Below are positions 8,898 to 16,454 of a stretch of DNA of 64,000 nt, piece after piece. This stretch comes from CAWIHS01 sp963836005 (GTDB lineage Bacteria; Pseudomonadota; Gammaproteobacteria; GRL18), in contig CAWIHS010000005.1 of the NCBI GenBank assembly GCA_963836005.1, positions 186,001 through 250,000 of the forward strand. Reading direction: 5' to 3'. The notes under the pieces were generated by a model that saw only the letters and a list, made by a program, of their open reading frames with translations, was not told the origin of the DNA and made no database searches. Every line of letters starts with the position of its first letter. Position 1 is the stretch's first letter. The translations under genes were made by a program, and so were the position numbers.

Positions 8898-9287
8898 TTA
8901 GTATTTTACCTCATGGGGTTTTTTATTGCTAAATTCAAAATGCGACTCTACGATGTTTTCCATTGATGAGCCATCGGAATAATACAGTGAAGATAAGCCG
9001 GTTCTTAGATGAACAATATCAATATAATCCACACCCTCGGCATAGTAATGCAAAGGTATTCTTGGATCGCCGCCTTCACGAAGATAATTGCCGTACACAA
9101 CGACACTTTCTCTTTCACAGCCGATCTCTGTTCCGTAGATATTTGAATTGGGGGTAATGTATATTTCGTAGACCTCACAGAAATCTTCATAACTGATGTA
9201 ATAAGGTCCAAAATCGTCAGCCAGAACAATATTACTGCTCAGGAAAATGTTCATCAAAATAAAAGTGCTGGTAAATCTTGTTTTCAT
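8898..9287 (-). CDS. Small secreted protein, FGPYYIS family (paralogue 1)
   Basis: Not a family I recognise. Start chosen at 9287 (MKTRFTSTFILMN), with AAGGAA upstream, giving a clear signal peptide cleaved near VLADDFGPYYIS. The mature part is about 105 residues, acidic and Tyr-rich, with two cysteines (DFCEVYEIY and IGCERES) that could form a disulfide. A paralogue lies at 16455-16835: DFGPYYISYEDFCEVYEIY here against EFGPYYISYDDFCEVYEIY there. Probably periplasmic or secreted, with no sorting tail. The leaders of the two genes also share CTGTTTCACATAA-type sequence. Confidence 0.7.
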   Translation of the reverse strand: MKTRFTSTFILMNIFLSSNIVLADDFGPYYISYEDFCEVYEIYITPNSNIYGTEIGCERESVVVYGNYLREGGDPRIPLHYYAEGVDYIDIVHLRTGLSSLYYSDGSSMENIVESHFEFSNKKPHEVKY

Positions 9288-9515
9288 CGTTAATTCCTTC
9301 ATATCTTGCAGTTCATGTTTGCGGCGAATCGTAACATGTATGAAATTAACAAAAGAGAACTGTTTCACATAAATGCCTAAAACGAGAACAGGTTCACACC
9401 AATCACACAGGTCAAAGTAATCGATTTTTGCACTGTAAAATATCCTGACAATCTGTAAAGACTATCTATTCTCATTTTTGGTTACAGGCCACCCAGTGAG
9501 AACCAGACTCTGTAA

Positions 9516-10664
9516 TCAATCACTTTGTCTCCTTTGATAAAAAAAATAAAATAATCCACAAAACAGACTACCCGTAATGATGCCAGCCATATTGACTATA
9601 AAATCATGCCACTGAGTCGTTCTTTCAAGTGCAAAAAATTGCAACAGCTCTGTAAAACAGGCAAACATCGCAAGCAAAATAATACTCTTAATAGAGCATC
9701 CTTTTTTTACCCACATCACCGTTAAAGTCAGCAAAGCAAAACTGATAAAATGCCCTATCGCAGCAATAGATTCTTCACCTGAAAACCAGCTATAGCCCTC
9801 AAAGTTTGTGATCAGTTGCTGTTTGTATTCCTGTGGCATTAGCATCAGCAGTAACACGACCACACCAACTGAAAAGATGACCCAATATTGTTTTTGTTGC
9901 ACCCATGGCCAGATACACCACAGCAGCCATAATAACCAGAGCCCCATCATGCCATAAGCCAGTAATTGCACAGGTTCATTTTTGACCACCTGCATCAGAG
10001 ATACGTTGTCAATCCACATTTTCCCGCTTGCATTGTGGAGTGAAATAGAGAAACGGAGCTCTGTCACCTCTTCAGGCAGTCTGAGCAGCAGCTGATACTC
10101 TTTTTGAGAATGCGTTCCATGCAGGAGGACCAGCGAGTGTTTTAAATCCCACCTCCAGGGCCCACTCTTCTCGCGGGTCACCACATAAACTCTGGCCTTT
10201 TCCCAGGCCTTCTCTCCAGCGATAACATTTTGAGTTGCCAGCTTTGCTTTTGCCCGTATTATTTTCCCTGCGGGTGCCTGCATAGGCTGAAAAACAGCGC
10301 AATAGCAGCCAGTTTTACTGTACAGTTCGAGCCTGTTTTGTTGTACACTAAAACAGGTCTCTATACACTGGGCATCCTTCTTAGTCCAGGACTCAAGGCC
10401 ATGCTCAAAATCTGCATTTGCCAGTAATTCTTCTCCCTTTTCAATAAAAAGTTCAGCTTTTTGATAAAACACAACCGACGCAATAACAAGGAAAATCAAA
10501 GGGGTCAGAGTAAATGATTTAACCATTAAATCATTTACTCTGACCCCTTTGATTCTCTGACCCCTTTGATTTGTATCGCTTTGATTTCCTGTCCCCTCCT
10601 CGCGATAAAGGTGAAGCTCGCCGCCCTGTCTGTCGCTCAATTTGTTTTCTAAAACCATCATCAC
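9516..10664 (-). CDS. VanZ-like membrane protein with RAYT-derived 5' end
   Basis: The native part begins around base 10493 (FLVIASVVFYQKAELFIEKG) with a membrane helix. A periplasmic carbohydrate-binding-like segment follows (ANADFEHGLESWTKKD ... MWIDNVSLMQV, a jelly-roll style pattern), and then a VanZ-like multi-helix C-terminus (IGHFISFALLTLTVMW, ELLQFFALERTTQWHDFIVN). The first ~55 codons are encoded by the RAYT unit at 10494-11342, so the original start is lost and the open frame is a chimera. Whether it is expressed is uncertain. VanZ-like proteins occur near exosortase loci; their biochemical role is unknown. Confidence 0.65.
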   Translation of the reverse strand: MMMVLENKLSDRQGGELHLYREEGTGNQSDTNQRGQRIKGVRVNDLMVKSFTLTPLIFLVIASVVFYQKAELFIEKGEELLANADFEHGLESWTKKDAQCIETCFSVQQNRLELYSKTGCYCAVFQPMQAPAGKIIRAKAKLATQNVIAGEKAWEKARVYVVTREKSGPWRWDLKHSLVLLHGTHSQKEYQLLLRLPEEVTELRFSISLHNASGKMWIDNVSLMQVVKNEPVQLLAYGMMGLWLLWLLWCIWPWVQQKQYWVIFSVGVVVLLLMLMPQEYKQQLITNFEGYSWFSGEESIAAIGHFISFALLTLTVMWVKKGCSIKSIILLAMFACFTELLQFFALERTTQWHDFIVNMAGIITGSLFCGLFYFFYQRRQSD

Positions 10665-11342
10665 CCAACACCCAGGCTTTATTTATGGTATCACGAATAT
10701 TCATTAATATCTGATCAGGGATCTGCGCCTGAAATAATGCTCGATAAGCGATTTGCCTTTCTTTGGCCGTCTTACCTAATGATTGATAACAGGCATGAGG
10801 CGTGATCAGTTTTATCTCCTTTCCTAAACCATTCATCTGATAACTGGACCAGGGATACTCTGCGGGATCCTTTACCATTGCAGCCCTGACAGGATTTAGC
10901 TCAATATATCGACTGACGATTAAAAAGTATTTTTCACTGTCTACAAGGGTTGATTTATAGCGCCCTTCCCACAAGGTGCCGCTTCGACCATGGGTCTGGT
11001 TAACATAGCGGACATAATACCGCCCCAGAGACTGGATCAAGTGGCTCACGCCATCCGACTCTCCAGGTGTTAATAACAAATGCACGTGATTCGTCATTAA
11101 AATATAGCTGTGCACCTGAACCTTGTATTTTCGGCTGTATTCCTTGAGCTTGTCTAAATAAACCACATAATCACTATCGCTAAAGAAACACACCTGACGA
11201 TTATTGCCCCTCTGGATAATATGCTGAGGAATATCTGGTACATTCAAACGAGGTAATCGCGCCATGAGAGAATCCTTTATACAAGCTTTCCTGCAGTTTA
11301 TAGCATCCGGGCAACAGAATCAATGACTCTGACCCCATTGAT
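10494..11342 (-). mobile_element. RAYT unit, copy 1 (palindrome + transposase)
   Basis: An 849-bp segment repeated at 12749-13597 at a constant offset of 2255 bp and with no difference found. It comprises a palindrome (10494-10554), a partial repeat of its arm, the Y1-transposase gene, and a terminal half-site CAATGACTCTGACCCCATTGAT (11321-11342). It truncates the VanZ-like gene on its left. No target duplication was found, as expected for HUH single-strand transposition. Confidence 0.85.
10531..11265 (-). CDS. REP-associated tyrosine transposase (RAYT), copy 1
   Basis: A 244-residue Y1/HUH transposase related to IS200 TnpA. It has the HUH motif in MTNHVHLLLTP, the usual RAYT start MARLPRLNVPDIPQHIIQRG, a candidate catalytic Tyr in LGRYYVRYVNQTH, and WEGRYKSTLVDSEKY. 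The C-terminus is basic. In the family such proteins nick REP hairpins and spread or maintain them. The 3' end of the gene runs into the palindrome at 10494-10554. The protein is identical to copy 2. Confidence 0.92.
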   Translation of the reverse strand: MARLPRLNVPDIPQHIIQRGNNRQVCFFSDSDYVVYLDKLKEYSRKYKVQVHSYILMTNHVHLLLTPGESDGVSHLIQSLGRYYVRYVNQTHGRSGTLWEGRYKSTLVDSEKYFLIVSRYIELNPVRAAMVKDPAEYPWSSYQMNGLGKEIKLITPHACYQSLGKTAKERQIAYRALFQAQIPDQILMNIRDTINKAWVLGDDGFRKQIERQTGRRASPLSRGGDRKSKRYKSKGSENQRGQSK

Positions 11343-11368
11343 GGAGAAAGTAATTGACGTGAGACAAA

Positions 11369-11399
11369 AATGCCAGAGCAAATGAATTACTCTGGCATT
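11369..11399 (-). terminator. Hairpin downstream of the PIPAP-tailed gene
   Basis: AATGCCAGAG ... CTCTGGCATT, a perfect 10-bp stem with an 11-base loop, lying 49 bp beyond the stop of the minus-strand gene at 11448-12161. Placement suits a terminator; the T-tract after it on the minus strand is short. Confidence 0.55.
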
Positions 11400-11447
11400 G
11401 ACTTTAATGACTAGTGCTAATTATCTACAGCACTATGAACTATCTGA

Positions 11448-12161
11448 TTAAACCGTATCTTTTTTAAATTTCTTGAATCCAAAAACACCCAGCAGGGCTG
11501 ATCCAAATAACAGGAATGGAGCTGGAATAGGGGTTGCCCCAACAATGACATCATTAGCACAAGCATTCATATAAGAAATAGCATAATTTTGGCCTATTTT
11601 TATATTTAAATCATTTAACTCAACATATTTAAGTGACAGAGTTTTGTCAGTGACGTTGATTGCTCTACCATTGCTCAAAGCATCTTGCTTAATAGCAACA
11701 GGATGTAGTTCTCTATAGCTTGAGATCCCAAGGTTAGTAAGCTCATTGGACATGATATAATCATCGCTTGTAACATCATAGAGAGTATAGTTAAAGGCAC
11801 TAGAGCTACCGTCATAAACTCCCTGGATAAAATAATCCCACCCGTTTGTTCCTGTACCATCCTTATTTATAAACAGCCCATCACGGATCCCACTAAAATT
11901 TCCAAATAGAGTGGCATCAGGTATTTCTGTATTAAAAAATAATTTTATTCTTCTTAGTTCTGTAGCAGCATTATTTGTAGTAATTGCCATAGAAGTTATT
12001 TGTGGACTACCGATAACATCGGTCACATCGTCCACAGTATTATTTCCATAATTTGCCCAGTGGATTGTAGTATCAGCATAGGTCGTTGTAATATTAGCAG
12101 AAGCATTTGTAAATGCGGCCAGCGAGAGCAAAACAGCTCCGAATAAAATTGTATTTTTCAT
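11448..12161 (-). CDS. Secreted PEP-CTERM-like protein with PIPAP tail (1)
   Basis: A 237-residue exported protein with signal peptide MKNTILFGAVLLSLAAFTNA. The tail ATPIPAPFLLFGSALLGVFG plus FKKFKK has the three parts of an exosortase sorting signal, with PIPAP in place of VPLPA or PEP. It is paralogous to 13868-14605: both share TIHW/VIHW near the N-terminus and a Cys-containing CANDVIVGATPIPAP stretch before the tail helix. The body is a beta-rich, Ser/Thr/Asn-rich domain of unknown function. A sigma-54-type site lies 134 bp upstream and a hairpin follows the gene. Confidence 0.82.
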   Translation of the reverse strand: MKNTILFGAVLLSLAAFTNASANITTTYADTTIHWANYGNNTVDDVTDVIGSPQITSMAITTNNAATELRRIKLFFNTEIPDATLFGNFSGIRDGLFINKDGTGTNGWDYFIQGVYDGSSSAFNYTLYDVTSDDYIMSNELTNLGISSYRELHPVAIKQDALSNGRAINVTDKTLSLKYVELNDLNIKIGQNYAISYMNACANDVIVGATPIPAPFLLFGSALLGVFGFKKFKKDTV

Positions 12162-12294
12162 TTCAGTTTCCTTTCACATAAATAAACCATAAAAATCCCT
12201 AAAAGCAGCTGTCAATATGAAAAACAACATAGGAACAAATTTGTACAAAAGATATTTCTTCATGAGTAACTATTAACATCTTAAATACTTTATA

Positions 12295-12310
12295 AGCATT
12301 ATTTATGCCA
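12295..12310 (-). promoter_or_regulatory. Sigma-54-type promoter for PIPAP gene 1
   Basis: On the minus strand the sequence reads TGGCATAAATAATGCT, GG-N10-GC spaced, 134 bp upstream of the start at 12161. It is closely similar to the sites at 7935 and 13693. The remainder of the 12162-12428 spacer is AT-rich and shows no gene. Confidence 0.6.
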
Positions 12311-12494
12311 TAATAATTTATGACTATATTTCAATAACATATACAAACATTCCTCCGTTTTTTTGTGCTACTGTAAAAAAAATAGACAAAATAAATGTAT
12401 AAGATCTGAATTTGACAACAGTTGGCAAATTATGAAAAGATAGATCCCAGGATCGTTATTGATCTACGGCCGCATTACCTCTGTAAAACAATCT

Positions 12495-12748
12495 ATGGTT
12501 CATTCCTTATCCTCCAAATTATTGCCCCGATGGAAGCGCTTTATCTTCTCATTCATTGGCATTGTACTGAGTCTCATATTCAGTCTCACGGCAGCAGAAC
12601 TCGTCCTTCGCTATCAACGTCAGTATATTGAACATAGTGATCAGTTGGAATCTGGCATGATGCTTTATGACAGGCAGTTGGGCTGGCGCCTAACGCCTGG
12701 TTGGCAAGATACCCATCATCATTATGATTTTGATACAAGCTATCATGT
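12495..12748 (+). pseudogene. 5' fragment of SGNH hydrolase gene, cut by RAYT unit
   Basis: About 84 codons nearly identical to the start of the intact SGNH gene at 15099 (MVHSLSSKLLPRWKRFIFS onward); homology begins about 65 bp before the ATG. It stops at DFDTSYH, exactly where the second RAYT unit begins, so the catalytic Ser and His blocks are absent. The open frame continues a short way into the palindrome. It is the remains of a duplicated gene and not expected to be functional, though the membrane anchor could still be made. Confidence 0.9.
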
Positions 12749-13597
12749 AATCAAAGGGGTCAGAGTAAATGATTTAACCATTAAATCATTTACTCTGACC
12801 CCTTTGATTCTCTGACCCCTTTGATTTGTATCGCTTTGATTTCCTGTCCCCTCCTCGCGATAAAGGTGAAGCTCGCCGCCCTGTCTGTCGCTCAATTTGT
12901 TTTCTAAAACCATCATCACCCAACACCCAGGCTTTATTTATGGTATCACGAATATTCATTAATATCTGATCAGGGATCTGCGCCTGAAATAATGCTCGAT
13001 AAGCGATTTGCCTTTCTTTGGCCGTCTTACCTAATGATTGATAACAGGCATGAGGCGTGATCAGTTTTATCTCCTTTCCTAAACCATTCATCTGATAACT
13101 GGACCAGGGATACTCTGCGGGATCCTTTACCATTGCAGCCCTGACAGGATTTAGCTCAATATATCGACTGACGATTAAAAAGTATTTTTCACTGTCTACA
13201 AGGGTTGATTTATAGCGCCCTTCCCACAAGGTGCCGCTTCGACCATGGGTCTGGTTAACATAGCGGACATAATACCGCCCCAGAGACTGGATCAAGTGGC
13301 TCACGCCATCCGACTCTCCAGGTGTTAATAACAAATGCACGTGATTCGTCATTAAAATATAGCTGTGCACCTGAACCTTGTATTTTCGGCTGTATTCCTT
13401 GAGCTTGTCTAAATAAACCACATAATCACTATCGCTAAAGAAACACACCTGACGATTATTGCCCCTCTGGATAATATGCTGAGGAATATCTGGTACATTC
13501 AAACGAGGTAATCGCGCCATGAGAGAATCCTTTATACAAGCTTTCCTGCAGTTTATAGCATCCGGGCAACAGAATCAATGACTCTGACCCCATTGAT
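12749..13597 (-). mobile_element. RAYT unit, copy 2
   Basis: Same 849-bp unit as at 10494-11342, from the palindrome (12749-12809) to the terminal half-site (13576-13597). Identity of the encoded proteins and no visible base difference imply very recent copying or gene conversion. It replaces the 3' part of the SGNH gene copy to its left. Confidence 0.85.
12786..13520 (-). CDS. REP-associated tyrosine transposase (RAYT), copy 2
   Basis: A 244-residue protein identical to the RAYT at 10531-11265, with the same HVH motif and downstream palindrome. Two intact identical copies 2.3 kb apart argue that the enzyme has been active recently. RAYTs are usually single-copy and domesticated, so the duplication of gene plus palindrome is notable. 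It is expected to act on the GGGGTCAGAG palindromes seen at 7656 and 8791. Confidence 0.92.
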   Translation of the reverse strand: MARLPRLNVPDIPQHIIQRGNNRQVCFFSDSDYVVYLDKLKEYSRKYKVQVHSYILMTNHVHLLLTPGESDGVSHLIQSLGRYYVRYVNQTHGRSGTLWEGRYKSTLVDSEKYFLIVSRYIELNPVRAAMVKDPAEYPWSSYQMNGLGKEIKLITPHACYQSLGKTAKERQIAYRALFQAQIPDQILMNIRDTINKAWVLGDDGFRKQIERQTGRRASPLSRGGDRKSKRYKSKGSENQRGQSK

Positions 13598-13692
13598 ATT
13601 CATTTTAAATTTGCGTCAGAAAATTTTACACATCACATAGGAGCTGGAAATAGGTTCAAGGTATGTTATTGAAAATACAGCAGAATAAATAT

Positions 13693-13708
13693 TGGCGTAT
13701 TATATGCA
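13693..13708 (+). promoter_or_regulatory. Sigma-54-type promoter for PIPAP gene 2
   Basis: TGGCGTATTATATGCA, GG-N10-GC spaced, 160 bp before the ATG at 13868. It is the weakest of the three to the consensus in the -24 block but has the invariant dinucleotides. Confidence 0.55.
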
Positions 13709-13867
13709 TATAATATGATTAAAAAATGTTTTTATCTTAAATTACTTGTTAATGAAGGTAAAATAGACAAATGAATTCTGTTTATTTTCTTTAATATTGT
13801 TTTTTAAGTTTGCAGTAAGTATTTTTAATAATAGAATTATTTGTTAATTTTGCGAGGTAGCATTAAA

Positions 13868-14605
13868 ATGAAAAAGACACTAATAATTGCTGTAGTGTTA
13901 TCATCCCTGGCAGTAACCACTGCTTACGCTGATGTTGAAGTCACTTATTTAGATGATGTTATTCACTGGGATGGTTACCCAGATACGGTAACTCCTGCTC
14001 ACAACCTAGATGATGTAGTTGGCTTACCAGACATTCTTAGTATGGATGTTCACACTAGTGGAACATCACTTACTAAAGTTGATATAAATTATGGCACTAG
14101 CCTTAATACATTGAGTGGTTTTTTTGATAGTTTATTTATTAACCTCAATGGAACTCAAACAGAAGGCTTTGAATATTATATCAAAAGTACTTTAGATACA
14201 GGTATACTACCTGATACCTACACACTATATAATGTGAGTGGTTTGACTAGCAGTGACTACACTCTTACCAATGATACTTATAGTAACGTTAGCTCAGTGC
14301 GGGCTGATCACCCCAATAGTTATACTGATACTGCTCTTGCTTCTGCTTTGAGTTATGATGTTACATCTTATGTAACTGTTCCTTCTAGTATTACCGCTGG
14401 AACAGCAATAGAGTATGATTTTGCTGCTATGGCTTCAGCAATTGGCGCTATTGATAACTTTACTATTAATGGCGGCTATGCGATATCCTACATGAACTCC
14501 TGTGCCAATGATGTCATTGTCGGTGCAACCCCCATTCCAGCACCCTTCCTGCTGTTTGGCTCTGCCTTGTTTAGTATTCTTGGATTCAGGAAATTAAAAA
14601 GTTAA
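13868..14605 (+). CDS. Secreted PEP-CTERM-like protein with PIPAP tail (2)
   Basis: A 245-residue exported protein. ATG at 13868 is chosen (GAGGT upstream, then a clean signal peptide MKKTLIIAVVLSSLAVTTAYA). It ends in ATPIPAPFLLFGSALFSILG followed by FRKLKS, the same variant sorting tail as its paralogue at 11448-12161, preceded by the shared CANDVIVG stretch holding the lone Cys. The mature domain is Asp/Thr/Ser-rich and probably all-beta. It is likely an exosortase substrate and EPS-matrix or surface protein. The SGNH hydrolase gene lies downstream on the same strand, about 490 bp away. Confidence 0.82.
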   Translation: MKKTLIIAVVLSSLAVTTAYADVEVTYLDDVIHWDGYPDTVTPAHNLDDVVGLPDILSMDVHTSGTSLTKVDINYGTSLNTLSGFFDSLFINLNGTQTEGFEYYIKSTLDTGILPDTYTLYNVSGLTSSDYTLTNDTYSNVSSVRADHPNSYTDTALASALSYDVTSYVTVPSSITAGTAIEYDFAAMASAIGAIDNFTINGGYAISYMNSCANDVIVGATPIPAPFLLFGSALFSILGFRKLKS

Positions 14606-14628
14606 GTGCTTAATTAAGTGCTTTAGTC

Positions 14629-14663
14629 AAAGGGGCCAGATTAAATGTTTTCTGGCCCCTTTA
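14629..14663 (+). terminator. Rho-independent terminator after PIPAP gene 2
   Basis: CAAAGGGGCCAGA ... TCTGGCCCCTTTATTTA: a 12-bp GC-rich stem with T-rich tail, 24 bp past the stop. It is a shortened, diverged relative of the RAYT palindrome (GGGGTCAGA changed to GGGGCCAGA), so a mobile palindrome appears to serve as terminator. Confidence 0.75.
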
Positions 14664-14812
14664 TTTACTCAACTCCAAGCAGGTGATTAAACGAACAATT
14701 TAATTAAAAATCTATTGGCATCAGGCAGCTGTATCAGGATTGATTTTAACTGCTCGTAATACAGGTTATAAATAGTATTTAATCGATCCCAGCATCTAGT
14801 TGGTTTTATCTA

Positions 14813-15015
14813 GAAACGAGGCTTTTCCACGGTCATACGCACAGCAATAAGATCGAGTATATTCATCATCTCAGTTTTGGATTCACCCACAGATAAGCCG
14901 CCAATGGCATAACCGTCAAAACTAATCTCTGTTAACTCCTTGCCTGATTGAACCAGGTTTAACTCAACGTCTACTGAGACGCTTTCATACGGTGCATCAA
15001 CACAGGCTTTCCTGG
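14813..15015 (-). pseudogene. tgt: Fragment of tRNA-guanine transglycosylase gene
   Basis: On the minus strand one frame reads ISFDGYAIGGLSVGESK followed by MMNILDLIAVRM and VEKPRF, matching the region of bacterial TGT that in E. coli reads FDGYAVGGLAVGEPK and ends at ADKPRY. About 45 codons align; the sequence upstream of them is not clearly TGT. No start and no other TGT domains are present. This is a stranded, non-functional piece in the 490-bp spacer before the SGNH gene; the rest of the spacer shows no gene. Confidence 0.6.
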
Positions 15016-15098
15016 TATTTCACAACAGCCCGCATATTATGAAAAGATGAAATGGAGATTTTCTTCGATCTACTGCTATTAGCACTGTAAAATTATCT

Positions 15099-16256
15099 AT
15101 GGTTCATTCCTTATCCTCCAAATTATTGCCCCGATGGAAGCGCTTTATCTTCTCATTCATTGGCATTGTACTGAGTCTCATATTCAGTCTGACAGCAGCC
15201 GAACTCGTTCTTCGCTATCAACGTCAGTATATTGAACATAGTGATCAGTTGGAATCTGGCATGATGCTTTACGACAGACAGTTGGGCTGGCGTCTGACAC
15301 CCGGTTGGCAAGGCACCCATCACCATTATGATTTTGATACCAGCTATCAGATCAATAATTTGGGTTTTCGAGAAGAACCTGAACATCTGAGTCATCGGAA
15401 AGATGATTTAAAGCATTATGCCATTGTTGGCGACAGCTTTACATTCGGTACAGGTGTTAATAATGCTGACACATTCACCCAACACCTGAATACATTGGGA
15501 AACGACACATTACTTTTTACCAATTATGGTATACCAGGGTATAGTACCGATCAGGAATATCTTCTATTCAAGCGTGACATCAGACCGCTCCTGCCGGATC
15601 ATCTTATTGTTATTGTCTATCTGGCGAATGATTTATTTGACAACGAACTGGCCTATCCTCTACAAGCAGACAATGGAAAACCCTTTTTCATGCTTGACGC
15701 TGATGGCCAGTTAGAGAGGAAAAACAGTCCGGTTCCTATGCAAAGCAAAGCTGCTGCGGCCAGACAAAAGAACCTGCAAAACATCGTGGTGGGAAATCTG
15801 AACTTTGAAAGTTCTTTTCTGAAAAAAACACTGGGGCAAATGGAACTCTTTCGCCGACTGGGACTGTTTCAGAATCAACCAAAGATCCCCATGGAATACT
15901 TTGAAACACGTTTTGATGATACGCTGCAACTTTTTTATGCGCTGGTATCTGCGATAGAGTCCAGTACAAAAGAAATGAAGGCCGACCTGAGTATTGTCCT
16001 GCTGCCTGGTCGCTCTGCCATTGTGCGCCCCGATAGTGTATCCGCCCAATATCAGGCATTTCTTGGCAAGCAGATCATACATCAATTCAAACAGCATTCC
16101 GGGATTCAGGTCATTGATTTACTTGCCCCATTGAGCAAGATTTATAATGAAAACAAAACTGAGCTCTATTTTCCTAACGAAGGCCACCTGACCCCTGTAG
16201 GGCATAAAACAGTGGCCAACGAAATATTTAACAAAATATCAAAGCATGGGCGTTAA
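15099..16256 (+). CDS. Membrane-anchored SGNH/GDSL hydrolase
   Basis: A 385-residue protein with an N-terminal membrane helix (IFSFIGIVLSLIFSLTAAEL), so probably periplasmic and tethered. SGNH block I is IVGDSFTFGTG with the nucleophile Ser; a conserved Asn is in VYLANDLFDNE; the C-terminal catalytic block is NEGHLTPVGHKTVA. This fits the esterase/acyltransferase-like SGNH proteins that act on surface glycans (for example removal or transfer of O-acetyl groups). A truncated near-identical copy lies at 12495. No ribosome site is strong. Its position among exosortase substrates suggests a role in EPS or surface modification (inference). Confidence 0.82.
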   Translation: MVHSLSSKLLPRWKRFIFSFIGIVLSLIFSLTAAELVLRYQRQYIEHSDQLESGMMLYDRQLGWRLTPGWQGTHHHYDFDTSYQINNLGFREEPEHLSHRKDDLKHYAIVGDSFTFGTGVNNADTFTQHLNTLGNDTLLFTNYGIPGYSTDQEYLLFKRDIRPLLPDHLIVIVYLANDLFDNELAYPLQADNGKPFFMLDADGQLERKNSPVPMQSKAAAARQKNLQNIVVGNLNFESSFLKKTLGQMELFRRLGLFQNQPKIPMEYFETRFDDTLQLFYALVSAIESSTKEMKADLSIVLLPGRSAIVRPDSVSAQYQAFLGKQIIHQFKQHSGIQVIDLLAPLSKIYNENKTELYFPNEGHLTPVGHKTVANEIFNKISKHGR

Positions 16257-16342
16257 AAAGAAATTCTAAAACTATTCCGGAATGGTTCAACAGGTCCAAG
16301 ATACTGAAATTCTTTTAATACAAAAATTTAACACTATTTTAT

Positions 16343-16444
16343 GTAACTTCTCAATAAGTCCGTGCAAGATCCCCTCCCCCTATCCTGTCCTTCCCCCTGG
16401 AAGGGGGAAGGAACTTAAACGGCATGGACTTATTAAGAAGTTAC
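16343..16444. mobile_element. IS66-type MITE (CTCAATAAGTCC family), copy B
   Basis: A 102-bp, internally shortened copy: GTAACTTCTCAATAAGTCC at 16343 and GGACTTATTAAGAAGTTAC ending at 16444, with one GC-rich hairpin inside. Flanks TATTTTAT/TATTTTAG (7 of 8 identical) mark an 8-bp target duplication. It lies between the SGNH gene and the convergent small secreted protein gene. Confidence 0.8.
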
Positions 16445-16454
16445 TATTTTAGAA

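Noticed and set aside
9288..9515. Sigma-54-type site upstream of FGPYYIS paralogue 1
   Set aside because: The closest candidate near 9438 has GC-N12-CC spacing on the relevant strand, which does not fit the invariant N10.
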